From NCBI GenBank assembly GCA_027943245.1, contig JANDJZ010000128.1, positions 45,524 to 109,523 of the forward strand: a DNA stretch of 64,000 nucleotides. Direction: 5' to 3'. Below, piece by piece: positions 11,359 through 23,000 of the stretch; positions within the stretch are counted from its first letter, which is position 1, and each line of letters starts with the position of its first letter. The notes beneath the pieces were generated by a model, which made no database searches, was not told where the DNA came from, and saw nothing but the letters and a program-made list of their open reading frames with translations. This DNA is from Acanthamoeba sp. SK_2022b (Eukaryota > Discosea > Longamoebia > Acanthamoebidae). The position numbers were made by a program, and so were the translations under genes.

Positions 11359-13358
11359 TTATGAGTTGTGCCTGTACATAATGTTATACTCCGTCTCCGA
11401 TAGAGGGTTGCAGAGGGACTGGAATCGAGCGTAGAGGTGGGGACACTTGCGCTCGAGGACTTCTGGCCGCTCAGCAAAGCAGAGAACGATTGTCACAGCA
11501 GCACTGTCAATCACCTGAAGCACCCGCCCCATCACAGCTGTACCACTCTGCACCATCGAGTCAGTCTTACACAGCAGCTCTAGTTAATAAGAGCGTGGGG
11601 AGCAGACCGAATAGGAGAGGAAGCAGGCGAGCAGGTAGTAGTCATCCAAAAAAATGGCCGTGAAGATGAGGCCAGGAATGAGGGACAATATTCCCACCAT
11701 TGTTACTGACAGAGGCAGGAGCGCGCCTTCGCACCGAACCAAGTTAGCGTCACTACAACGCACCACATAACGTGCTAGACCAGGTACCGAGGAGGTTATC
11801 GTCCAAAACAGCGTTCACACTCTGTAGCAAATCCCAGGTGCCCTTGGCAGCGTCCAAGTAGGATTTGTCGTGGGTGGCGATCTGATCTCACATGAGAGTG
11901 GAGTGAGCGTTGGGAATGATGTCAAGTGAGGACAAGAGTAGGTACTTGCGTGTAGGAATAGTGGTTGCAGTAGGGGATAACTCGGTCGAGATTCGAAACC
12001 ACATAGCGACAGCAGTTGCAGCAGATTTTCCTGTTTTGGCTAAGTCAGATATCAGTTTCTGTGCATTGGCTGGGCCGTACTGGTAAGTAACGAAACTGGC
12101 GCGAACGGTGCGCAGATCAAAGCCAATCAGCGCAGCCAATGAGATGGCGTTGAACGACGACGTCAGTCCCTGCTTGACGTAGAACCTGGTGGGGTTGCTG
12201 CGATGGCCACCTTCCATTATTGGATCGTCTACATACCAAACGGCACACACACCTGCGGAGACCACTCGCAGGAAGCCACTGATTGCTGTTCAACAAGTCA
12301 GCCAGGGCTTATGCTTGTGGATGTGTGGTATATGTGGTTGGGGCTGACCTGCCGGAACCCAGGTAGAGGAGGCAAAGTAGCAGCTCACCGCCATAAACTT
12401 TAAAACAGGAGATTCGATGCAGGTGACCGCTAGCAGCGCTCCCAGTGCCGTGAAGTAATGCCAAAACACAGCCGGCAGCAAGGACACAAAGGCTAATGGT
12501 GTCGAGGCACTTTAAGAAATTGATCTGCGTTTGGTGGAGGAGGTACAAAGTACCAACACGAACGGGACCTGGGTAGGCTTGAAGGAAGGTGACAGTTGTC
12601 TGAAGAAGCTCGACTGCATAGGGAATGCGGCTTCTCCAGTTCCAGAATAGGATCATGATTACGACTGCAACTTGGAGAAGCATTCCTCCCAAAAAGACTT
12701 GACCTGTAATTGACAATCAATGTTAACCAAGCAGCTGGAAATGCCAGGACACCAGCGGTACCTTGATAGAATGAATAGCCGGCCAGGGTAAGCGAGGACA
12801 AAGGCGACATGACCATGGAGAGGTAGGTGAGGAAGAGCGGGTACTTTCTCGATGTCGCCATCCACATCCACGCAAAGAACACCGCCGCAATGGTAGAGAC
12901 GACAGTGGCCGCGAAGATGTAGCCTGCCGCAAGGCTGTAGAGAGGCGGTAGCTCCTATTGAACAGAATAGGAGTTAAAAGCTCGTGCACAAGTCCATTCT
13001 TACAGGCGATATCTGGTAACTTACGTAGCTCAAGCTGTACAAACTGATGGTGAAGGTGCTGGTGAGAGTTTGATTATGGTCCAGGTCAACTAGCCCTAGC
13101 AGCACGACCAATAGCGCCACCGCCACGGCCACATGGATATAGAAGGCTGCCGCCACGACTCTGCCCCTACGCTGTTGCACTGCCTGTTAGTAACAATAGG
13201 TCCCACTTGCCCTCTACATTGCGGTGACAAACCACTGCTGGCCGTTGGGTGTAGTCGGGGAGGGGAAGAAGTCGGAGCTCCTCGTCCTCTCCGTCGAAGC
13301 TATTTGATGGCAGGGACGCGAAAGAGGTCGGCTCAAGTGTGCCGTAGGTGCTGTTCAT
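11359..13358 (-). CDS. Choline transporter-like (CTL/SLC44-type) membrane protein
   Basis: The start at 13358 gives MNSTYGTLEPTSF, an acidic polar N-terminal domain. A first helix follows (near 13085-13150), then a cluster of helices from about 12960 down to 12300 and a last pair near 11590-11700. The central RSRIPYAVELLQ segment (near 12610) matches the 'R-RI--ai-lik' signature of CTL proteins. The late FYVKQGLTSSFNAISLAALI segment (near 12130-12190) fits the small-residue-rich helix before the C-terminal signature. The family includes choline transporters in animals and Pns1 in fungi, and acts at plasma or organelle membranes. The similarity is at motif level and divergent, so transport of choline is only suggested. 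At least seven introns are present; the C-terminal exon ends at 11359. Confidence 0.7.
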
Positions 13359-13574
13359 GGGTGGCCTTCCTGTGGTAAAGGAGTTTGTGCCCTTTTGGGC
13401 TGATAGTCGTCGCTTTTTGGCCAATCAGAAAATACCCTGTGAAGGCCGGCCAGACAGGACTTCTTCACCGGGCCCCAGAAGTGGTCCCCGCCGTCCGCCT
13501 CCCAGTTTGAGCCGGTTGAGGGAAGTGGAGAACTTTTGCAGTGCTTGATCATGATGTGTAAGTAGGAGATAAGT

Positions 13575-16500
13575 CTATACAGTGTTGTGGTAGGTGGCAG
13601 GAGGCGGTCGGTAGTGTGCGAGCGCCCGTTCCCAGTTCTTGTGCATGAACGCCGACCTGTTGATGCACCGCACCCAATCATCGATTTCCTGCGCACGCAC
13701 ACGAGGGGCTCGCACATGTTGGTACCCACACTTTTGCGTCCAAGACTTGCTGGCTGATGTGACATCACGACTTTGTACCTCTTGGCGTGAAGATGAGAAG
13801 ACGTAAGTGCGGCCAGGCGTGCGCAGCTGGAAGCATGAACGCTTCTTGCCCGCAAGTTCGCTGGCCTCAATCTCGCCCTCCACGCTGCTCAGTGGAATTA
13901 CGTTGATCGGTTCTTCTTCCTGCAAATCGAAGGTGAGATGTGTATCGCGTATATGTGGCAATCACGCGATGGGCGGCGAGCGCACCTTATCGTCGCGGAA
14001 GTAGTGAATCTCGTGCTGCTGGAGCGTGGTATAACGGTGTTTCCAGGTCTTGATGCGACCGCCCTGTTTGATCAGGTGGCCCTTCTTCTTGGTCGCCTCC
14101 AGCCAGGGCTGGCATACCATTCGGCACAGCACAGCAGATCACGAACATCGTACGTTCAGGGCCACGTAGCGTAACATGAACAAGAATGGCGCCAAAGTGC
14201 ACCTTTACGTCGACGTCGATTCGGTAGAGATTGCATTCGCTGACTACGTGCTGAGGATCGACCACACGCCGGCTGAGCGAGGCGTAGTAGTGCTCGCCGT
14301 CGATCAGGTAGCACGTCTGGTAAATGCCCGGCAGCAGCGTTATCCGCACACTCCACCCTAAACGCCGCCACCAACGGTACCGCAAAAAAGAGCGGGATGG
14401 ATGCCTGCGTGAGACGACGCACGCACGCACGCACGCACGCAATCACGTGTAGCCGGGGAAACGCACGAGAGGAAGACTGCGAGGAAGGCAGCATCGACTT
14501 GGACCTCCACTTGGCGTGGAAGTAGGATTTGTAGAGCAATCGCACCTGCGTTGCGCCAATCATTGTGTGGGATCGTGTGCATGTCCATGTGTCGCCGTTA
14601 GTGGCCTCTAAGAGAGAAAGAAAGAAAGAAAGAAAAAAAAGAAAGAAAGAAAGAAGGCAGGTCGTACGGATCGGGCAGGCCCGGGCCAAAAGAAGGTGAC
14701 GGGGAGCACAGTCTTGGGGTGAAGACGGACCAGCGGCCCTCGCTTCATCTTCTGTCGTTTGGTCTCCTGTTCACTCCGTCGCCTGGTCCGCCTCTTCTCT
14801 CGCCTCTGGGTCCTTTCCCTCTGCTTCCTGCCGCGGCAAGCCTTCCCTCCATCTGGTCGTTCGCCTTCCTCCGCTTCACCATTCCCTTCTTCGCATTCAT
14901 CTCCATTTTCGTCTTCGTCGTCATCTTCGTATTCGGTCGACTCCTCTTCGCTTGCCACTTCGGCCTCTATCCCGTCCCTGTCGTCACACTCGCTCGCAGT
15001 GACGTCGGCCTCTTCCTCCTTCTCCTCCTTCTTCGGCCTCTTCTCCTCTTGCCCGTTGGCCTCGCCGTCGCTCTCGTTGTCTTCGTCGGAAGAACAGTCG
15101 CTGTCCTCAGAAGACGAATAGTACGACGAATCCGAATAGAATTTCTCCTCTTCGTTGTCCTGTTCGTCATCGTCATCGATCCTGGCAGCAAACAGCGTCC
15201 GCCGCTTCGGCTGTGAGATGTCGACATGTGGCGATTCTACATGCTCGTCATTGGCCCGGTCCCCAATCGGCTTCCGATGATGTGACTGCCTCTCCGGCCG
15301 CCGCATTTCGGCACCGTCATCGTTCACAAGTTCAATCGGTGCCCGATCAGCTCTCTCGCGGCCCCCGTGGGCGTCGTCCTCTTCGTCGGTGATTGTGGAG
15401 GCGGTGTCGATATCCTCCTCCTCGCATAGGGAGGGAGCCTCACGACCTGCCTGTCCATGCGAGCGGTGATTCGGCGGCGAACCGGTCGCGCCCTTCTTGT
15501 CCTTTTGCGTTGGCTTCTTCCGCCGCAGCGAGATGATCCGCTTTTTCTGGGGCGATCTAGCGAGATCGGCGCTGGGTACTGCGCGTCGTACTCTACGGTG
15601 AGCATGTCATTGCGACGTGGCGTGCAGGCCTGATTTGGGAGAGGGAGAGGGGAGAGCTCACTCTTCTTGAGGCTCTGCGTGAGAGCGCTGATGCCGTGGC
15701 GGCCAGAACGGTCGGTGGTCTTGGGGCCGAACCCGCGCTTGGCAGCATGCCGCACCCACGTCTTGACGGCGTACTTGTGCATGAGCTTCTTTACGTGTTC
15801 GGGTCGTATGCGCTGGGTACACATGTCGGAGTTACAGATATATACAAAATTAGCTCTATATATGTGATACAGCTGTCATAAATGCGAGCAGGTTACCTTG
15901 CACACGATTTGGAGGTTGAACGAGACGACAAAGTCGTCGGGGAAGTTGTCGGGGAGTGGGCATCCAGGATGCTGGTAGTAGATGCCATCGGCCCAGAACT
16001 TGAAGTGGTAGACTGCGGGCTGCAGAGACGACACACACACGGTAAGAACAAATGCCCAGCGGGGCTCGTTGGTGATTCAGTACAGTGGCGCGCGTACGTC
16101 GAGGAGGGCCATGAGTCGATATCCCTTCGTCGAGTCGCCGTACATGGAGTACTCCTCCCATTGCTCGGCGCCCTCGGCACGAAATAGCACGCTTATCTGC
16201 AAGCAGCCAATCCAACACACGTGAACTTTTCTCCCTCGCTCTCGCCTAGCGACGGTGCCGCGAGGCGGGAAGGGTGCGCACCTCGGTTGCACTGCGAGGC
16301 CATTGAAACACGACGGGCACCATGGACCCATCGCCCACCTCCAAGTACGAGGCCGCATTCACCTGTTCCACGCAAGGTAAGTACGCCACCAGAACTCTTA
16401 TTCGTGGTCGAAGTAACTTGTGCGTGCGCAGCAAATGACAATAAAAGAACTAATTATTAGTGGACCAAAAAAAAAAACAGGAAAAACGAAAACGAAGGGG

Positions 16501-17068
16501 GCAGCGGGGGGGGGGGTACGAGGTGGTTGCGGGAGGAGGGGGCGACTGAGGTGGCGTTGCGGCCAGGAGCGAGGTACTTCTTTCGCCCCAAGCTTCTGTT
16601 GCTGCGCTGCGACAACGTGCGCTTGAGCTTTTCTCCGTTCATCCTGCCCTTCGCTCCTCCAGCTGCCGTTTGCGCGCTGCCGTCGCGTTCCACTCTTCGT
16701 TCGCTTCCGCCCAACGGGGTTGGTGCGGGGTCCACCGGGGTGGTCCGGTTAATAAGGTGCTTGTCCTCGGCGGAAGAAGGGTGGTGGTGCGTCTTGTGAA
16801 CGTTCTTCTGCGACACGGTGAGGAGCGAGCGGAGGGAGGCCACCCGGTCCAGGCAGCCCCGCATCATACCTCCTCGCCCCGCGGGCGACGAGGATGGCGA
16901 GGGGGAGGACGAGGACGAGGACGAGGGCGGGGACCCCCGCTCCTCTCCGCACTGTTCCATCATGACTGCGCGCAGGCTGAGACCAAGCTCAGCCACTCGT
17001 GAGGCCCCCTTTGCACTAGCCCCACGTAACGAAGAACTTTGCTTTTGCTGGCTTTGGCTCTCTTTCAT
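13575..17068 (-). CDS. Protein with two AMPK-type glycogen-binding (CBM48) domains and a C-terminal PH domain
   Basis: The start at 17068 opens a basic Ser-rich exon (to about 16450) without recognised domain. Exon 2 onward carries VPVVFQWPRSATE (near 16310), FKFWADGIYY (near 15990) and VVSFNLQIV (near 15900), the edges of a CBM48/AMPK-beta carbohydrate-binding fold. A conserved helical piece follows (CTQRIRPEHVKKLMHKY, near 15780-15820), then a long acidic and Lys-rich linker (about 14760-15330). A second CBM48-like domain has LPVTFFWPGPA (near 14690), a KWRSKSM strand (near 14500), LLPGIYQTCYLIDG (near 14310) and ECNLYRIDV (near 14215). The C-terminus is a PH domain: IKTWKHRYTTLQ (near 14050), CFQLRTPGRTYVF (near 13815) and EIDDWVRCI (near 13680). 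Binding of glycogen or starch-like glucan together with a phosphoinositide membrane is inferred. No kinase-beta C-terminal domain was seen, so it is not a normal AMPK beta subunit. Confidence 0.75.
14418..14440. repeat. (ACGC)n microsatellite
   Basis: Short ACGC tandem run in an intron of the CBM48-PH gene. Confidence 0.85.
14615..14655. repeat. (GAAA)n tract
   Basis: Interrupted GAAA repeat with an A run, in an intron of the CBM48-PH gene. On the coding strand it is a pyrimidine-rich tract that could serve as part of the acceptor region. Confidence 0.85.
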
Positions 17069-17214
17069 TCGGCCGCGCAATAACTAAACGAACGCCAATA
17101 CCGGTGGGGGACGATCGCGACGAATGAAACGAAGGCACCCAACGGCTTTATACACAACAACAACAACGGGTTTTCTGATTCCGTTTCATGAACCACTTTG
17201 GCTCTGTACTGTCG

Positions 17215-19712
17215 TCACCGGAGCCCATGGTGGCCGCGATCGCGACGCGGGGCTAAGGAAGGGTCGTCCTGAAGGCGCTTATTCTCGCCCTTGAAGAACA
17301 TGATGAGGATGAACGAGAGAACCAGGCCGCCCAGCAGCAGTATGTTCGAGGCCGCAAAAGTCGCTCGCCGGGCGTCGATGGTAAAGCGCCTCGTCGCCTC
17401 CATCACTTGGTGGTTTTGACAGAGAGACAAAAAAGAGGGGGGCAACCATGTCAACAACACAACGCGAGAAGTGGGTGGAAAGAAGGGGAGTACCGGTGAT
17501 AAATATGACCCCCAGAACCTGCGCGCAGAGCAGCTGGAGGCCGGCGGTGGTGCCCTCGGGGATCGGATAGGTGCACTCTACGCCGGTCTCGAGGCACAGA
17601 GTAAAGATGGCGGTCATGAAGAATCCCTGGGAAAGACGTTCATCAGTCATCACAGGCGCACTGTTTTGTGTGCGTGTGGGATGACTCCACGCAGGAATGG
17701 TGGCGAGGAGGGGACTCGAGTACCAGACATGAGCACGGGAAGGACATCATGATGAAGTTGCGGCCGGCGGCGCCCTCCAAGAAGAACCACACATAGCTCA
17801 GCAACAGGCCAGCGAATCCGATCTGCGACGGTGCGCACGCGTCAGAGAAGAATACTTCCCCTCCCCTCTACTGCACAGAGGGGACCACCAACATGAGAGC
17901 TGGTTCAGGGGTGCACCTTTGTGAACAGCGCATATTGGCGGGTCGTATCGAGGACGACTCCGGCCACGAAGGAGCCGGCGATGCCCATGGTAATGAACAG
18001 CAGGCCCAGCACACCGACTTCCCTCTGCATCAGAGAAAGGAGGAGGGTTGTCCATCAGCAACCTAACTCGCGATTTGGACGAAAAGGGAAAAGGAAGGGG
18101 AGCGCCGTACGCCGCTTTGCGGGGTCATGTGCCCAAAGAGGACGAGGATGCTGTAGAACGCTCCCACGGCGATGCCAAAGGAGAACATGAGCAACAGGAA
18201 GTTGCGGTCGCGCAGCAGCTCGCGAAGGTTGCGCCTATACGAGCGAGTCCACCAGGCCACCTGCCCCAGCGCCGGAGAGAAGAACGTTCAGATAGCCGTA
18301 CAATCAACATACAACGCTCTAATGTTACCGTGGTGTTGTTTTGCAGCTCGCTGTCGTCGCAATCGTCTTCCAGATCCACGTCATCCCCCCTAGGGACGAA
18401 GCCGCCATTCTGGTAGCTGTCGAGACGCCACATCTCGCTGCTCGGGACCGCGGCCTCTGCCGCCCCAAGCTCCACGTGAGGCGCAGGTAGGTCGGATTCG
18501 TCGCGGGGTGGGGCCGACACGCTTCCCTTTGGCTGGGGCGTGATGATGCCCAGCACGCGGGCCAGCGGTCTCAGGCCCTGCCCCTTCATCTCGAGCACGC
18601 GGGCTTTGAGCTCTGCCGCGGCCGAGGGCGGCGATGGCGGCTCCCCGCGGAAGAACACGATCGTCAGCACCGACACCAACCCGCAGATGACCGCCTCCAC
18701 GTAGAGCAGTGCCGGCAGGCTGCACGGCCACGGTGGTTGCGGCGGCGCGCTCGCGTCAGTAATAAAAGCCAAACGGGCGGGCTTGGGCCGGGCCGACAGC
18801 ACGGGAGGGAAAGACACGCACTCCTGCCTGCGATGCACAATGAAGGGGGCAAGGATGAAACCCAGGCCCACGCCCAGCTGGTTCGACAAAAGTCCGATGG
18901 CAGTGGCAAGCGACCGTTGGCTTTGGCCGAACCTGTGCCCAGGCCGCGCGTGAGTATATTGAGACCAGGAAAGATGAAACAGAGCGGCGGGCGCGAATGC
19001 GTGTGTGCAGCAAAAGAGGTGAGCCGAGGCACCAGTTGGCGGAGAGCTTGGGCGGCACTTCAAGGATGAAGACCTGCGCACAGCCCAGTACCACTTGACC
19101 TACCGATGGGGCATGACCGCAGTTGAGGCTCGAACGCAACGGGCAAAGGGCAGCAGCGAGATGGTGGCGCAGTGTACCGAGGAAGGTGAGCCAGAAGGCT
19201 TGCGGATCGGCACCACCGATTCGGATGAGCGCTCCGCCCATGTTCAGGATACTGCCGACCACCACCTGCGGCGCGCACGACGAAGTGCGAGATCAGCCCA
19301 CCGAGGTCCGCCGAAGAGATAGGGCGGTGCCACACATACGCCGAATCGCAGGCCCCTCTTCTCGATGACCCATGTGCCCACCCACACGCCGCCTATGTAG
19401 GCCAGCATGTAGACCATCGCCAGCCCGCTCACCCAGTGCTCTCTTACTCGATAGAATTCGGCTGCCACAACAAGGCTCACCGTGAGCCCTGTGCCGCAAG
19501 GGTGCACCACCACCAGCGAAGAGAAGAAAGAGGAGGAGAATACCTGTGAGGCCGGAGATGGGAGCGAAAGAGATCCAGGCGAGGGCGTTGGTGAGAGAGA
19601 GGAGAGAGAAGAGGGCGAGCATGATCCACCGCCTTCGAAAAAGGCGATATCCATCAACAATCCTCAGTTTCTCTTCCCCTTCCTCCTCGCCCCCGGCATA
19701 GGCGTCCATCAT
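17215..19712 (-). CDS. FLVCR-type MFS transporter
   Basis: The start at 19712 (MMDAYAGGEEEGEEK) leads into RIVDGYRLFRRRW and a first helix, the usual opening of this family. Helix regions follow down to 17270. The stretch QVFILEVPPKLSANWFG (19030-19080, continuing across an intron) and RSLATAIGLLSNQLGVGLGF (about 18860-18920) match the helix 4-5 signature of FLVCR1/2 and SLC49A4 (DIRC2). A long acidic cytoplasmic loop (about 18340-18640) separates the two halves. Animal members carry choline, heme or pyridoxine-type cargo at plasma, mitochondrial or lysosomal membranes; the substrate here is unknown. The family name comes from an animal retrovirus receptor, which has no bearing on this protein. 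GTG at 19769 would extend the N-terminus by 19 codons, but the ATG is preferred. Confidence 0.82.
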
Positions 19713-20097
19713 TTTCGTTGGTTTAAAGGTTTTTTGCCAGATTCTGCGCCAGCAACCTTGCCTTGCCACTGAAGATTTGGAGAAGGTTGGTGTGAAGCAA
19801 GAACGCGTTGCTGCACCGGTGCGGTTTCAGTTGCGTGTGCAGTTGCGGGCCCAGAAGTAGGCTGCGGCCTTTCCGCTGCAGAACTGCTCTCGCGGCTATT
19901 TATTCGGCGTAATGGCCCGAACAACGCGCCTGTTGGTCACGCTTGGGCCAGTTGCAACCCACAGAAGCCAACCCCTCCCCGCACCAGCTCTCCTTTGGCG
20001 ACGCACAAGCGAGACGCGGAGTTGCCTAACGCGTTCCACGAGTTGGATTTAAATAAAAGAGGGGGGGGGGGAAGACAAGCAGATAAGGGGATGGACA
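19713..20097. other. Intergenic spacer
   Basis: About 385 bases upstream of the FLVCR-type gene and downstream of the WDR7-type gene. It contains a G run near 20060 and an AT-rich block. No gene, RNA or repeat family was recognised. Confidence 0.5.
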
Positions 20098-23000
20098 TCA
20101 GAGCTTGAAGGTGGCGGAGCCCATCCATTTGCGGAGGAGCTGAATCTGCTTGGGCTCTGTCCACAGCAACTTGACAGTGAGCGCCTCATTGGGCGTTATG
20201 GGCCCTGGTTGTGTATGATCGTCCATCAAGTCGCCACGTCCAGTAGATAAGAGGTGGGGGAGAGGGTGGGGGAACAAGCTCGTACGGTCAGCTTTTCCTG
20301 CGTCGATGAACTGCGGCGTGGGCGCAGTAGAGAAGTATTCAAAGAAGGACGTCTTAGTGGCCCACAGGACGAGGCGGCCGTCGGTCAGCGAGTACGACGC
20401 CAGCTTGTCTCCGTCCCTGTTGTAGGTCACGCTCGTGACCGGACCCAAGTGGCCCTTCTGCAAAAGCGCGAGATTACAACTCCGGTTAGACCGCATTGCC
20501 ATGGGACATGCGCTGGCATGGGCGCGTATACCTCAAGCACATGCCAGCGCGTGGCGGTCTTGAGGTCGTAGATGAGGATCACGCCCTTGCTGGTGCCCAC
20601 GGCCAGCCTCTGCGTCGGCTTGTTGAAGCTGACCATCGGGAACTGCGAGACGATCACCTGCAGCACGGCGTTCGCCGTTGCGAAGCAGCTGGTTCTCAGG
20701 TCGGGGATGTTTGGATCGAGTGAATTGATGACCGCCTCCACGATCTTGCCCACTTCGCCCACAACCTGCGGCCCTTCCTGTGTATAGATACATTTCCACA
20801 CTGCGTTAGAAAAACAACGCAGGCGGGAAGAGGGAAGGGGCATACTCTGTCGACAAGAAGCGAAATGAGCATTAGCGCTTGCGCCTTCTCGTTCCGAGGA
20901 GTGGCAGAGCGGGTGATGAGCTCCGATAGCGCGTCGATGAACGCGCGCGTTTCCATCGATCCTGGACGCAGCGCAGGAAGAGGGCTTCGGTTAGTCCGTC
21001 GTTGGTTGGAGCAGAAAAGAGAGAGAAGAGAAGAGAAGAGAAGAGGATGAGAGGGCAGAGTAGGGAGGTACCGATCTGTATCAGCGATTTCTGTGCCATG
21101 TCCGAAACCGTGAGCGAATCCTTGGCGAGGGCGAGAGAGAAGAGAGCCTGAATGCGCAACGCGAGTGCAGGGTCGCGGGTGAGGCCAAGACTTGACCGAA
21201 GGCGTCACTTCATATGGAAGGGAGGAGACCTGAACGAGGGCCTTGGTGTCCTTGGAGGAGCCCCGCCACGCGGCGAATCCCTTGCCCAGCAGTTCGGCCG
21301 CCGTCAATCGCAGCGGGCTGTCCTTCCGCTTCAGGAGGTCGAACATGACCTTCACCACCTGTTGCGTTGTGCTGCATGATAGAAGCCACGCACGCGCGTC
21401 GGTGATGCAGCTTGGACGAACACCAGGTCGTGTGTGAGGAAAGCAGGTACCTGGGTTCGAGGCAATCGGGCTTTTCGGAACCCAGGATGGCCAGCATCAA
21501 GAGCCTGGTCTCTCGCTCCTCGGCAGGCCTGATCGCCACTGTAGAACCGAGAGAGAGGCGGCCACGTGAGGAGAAGGAGGAGAAGGGCAGCGGGCAGAGC
21601 AAAACATACGCAAGCTGGCCTCTGAGTGGGCAAACGAGTGAAGGGCGTCCACAGGCATTCTCGTGACGGAAGCTTTGAAGAGCGACCTCGCAGCTTGCAC
21701 AATGTCATCTGGCCAACGAGGTGCTGGTGGTGAGGTTCAAGCCATAACCTCCCCTCCATTGGCGCGCGTTGCCCTTCCCCATCGACGTTGCGAACGGGCA
21801 GGGAGGCCTCTTACCCATCGGGTCTTGGTAGTAGTTGGTGAGGAAGAGCAGCGAGGGCTCGATATAATCCAAAGTGATCTCCGGAGCCTTGGAGCGGAAG
21901 TAGGTCGACAGGGTGTGGTTCGCGTTCTCATTCCCTGCGGTCACGTAAGCTCAGCAACGCGGGGCACTCTCGTCTCTCCGCAGACACGCAAGCACCTGGA
22001 GGGCGAGGAAGGGTGGGAGAGGAAGATACCCGTATGCAGGAGAGACTGGGCGAAAGTGACACCGGCAAGCGCATGCAACGCCGTCAACCTGTCGCTCGCC
22101 TGCCACCGCCCATTATATTGGGCGCTCGTCGGCACCAGGATACCCAGCATCTTGCCCTCACTTGGGGGGGGGAAACCCGGGGGGAAACCTCTCCCATCAG
22201 TACACGCACTCGACAGCCAGATGGATAGCGACGCAAGCGGAGAACGAGAGAAGAGGGAAATGAGCGAGCGAGGGGGAGAGAGAGAGAGAGAGAGGCATAC
22301 CTTTTCAGGCCAAACGTGACGTGCGGCGAGGGTGGATGGAGCAGGAGGACGTCTGTACAGAGCGGGTCGAGCGACTCGGAAGTGTTCCATGGGATGAGGT
22401 AGCTGAAGAGGAGGTACGCGTTGGACTTGGTCCTCTCCGCAGTTTTGCTGTTGCTTCGCTCCCGCTGGCTGGCCTTGGAGTTCTCCCGCGGGGCCCCGTT
22501 TGTTGAAGGCTTGGCGCCATGCAGGCTCCTCCGCTTGAGGGGCTCCGAGCTGGGCGCACGGCCGGCGGTGCTGACCGAATGCCGCGCCTTGTGCTGCTGC
22601 GGGGCCTCCTCGCCGTTCGGTTGGCTGCGCAGACAACAATCAGCGCTTGCGGTAGGACGCGCCAGGCTGAGGCCGGTGACCCACATACCTCCTGCCATTG
22701 AGAGGCACCTTCATGGAGGCGTAAAGGCCCTGCACCAGCTTCTTGATATTCAGGTTGAGCACTTGGAGCGGCGAGTCTGTCGGTCGCCACGTGCGGAGGA
22801 GTGAGGGACTCGTGGAGCCAAGCCAGATGCGAGAGAGAAATTGCACCATTCTGTTCGGACTGCACGGTGAACGATGAAACGGCGCGCTCCTCTTGAAGCG
22901 TGGACGCCCCGTACCCACGTCTGTTCGACACCACACACGCCCCCCCCCCACCGCACGCACCTGTCAGAATACGAAGCTGGGCACCAACTGGGAGCGCAAC

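Noticed and set aside
17215..19712. Reading the FLVCR-type gene as viral because of its family name
   Set aside because: The family is a cellular transporter family; the name records use of an animal member as a retrovirus receptor.
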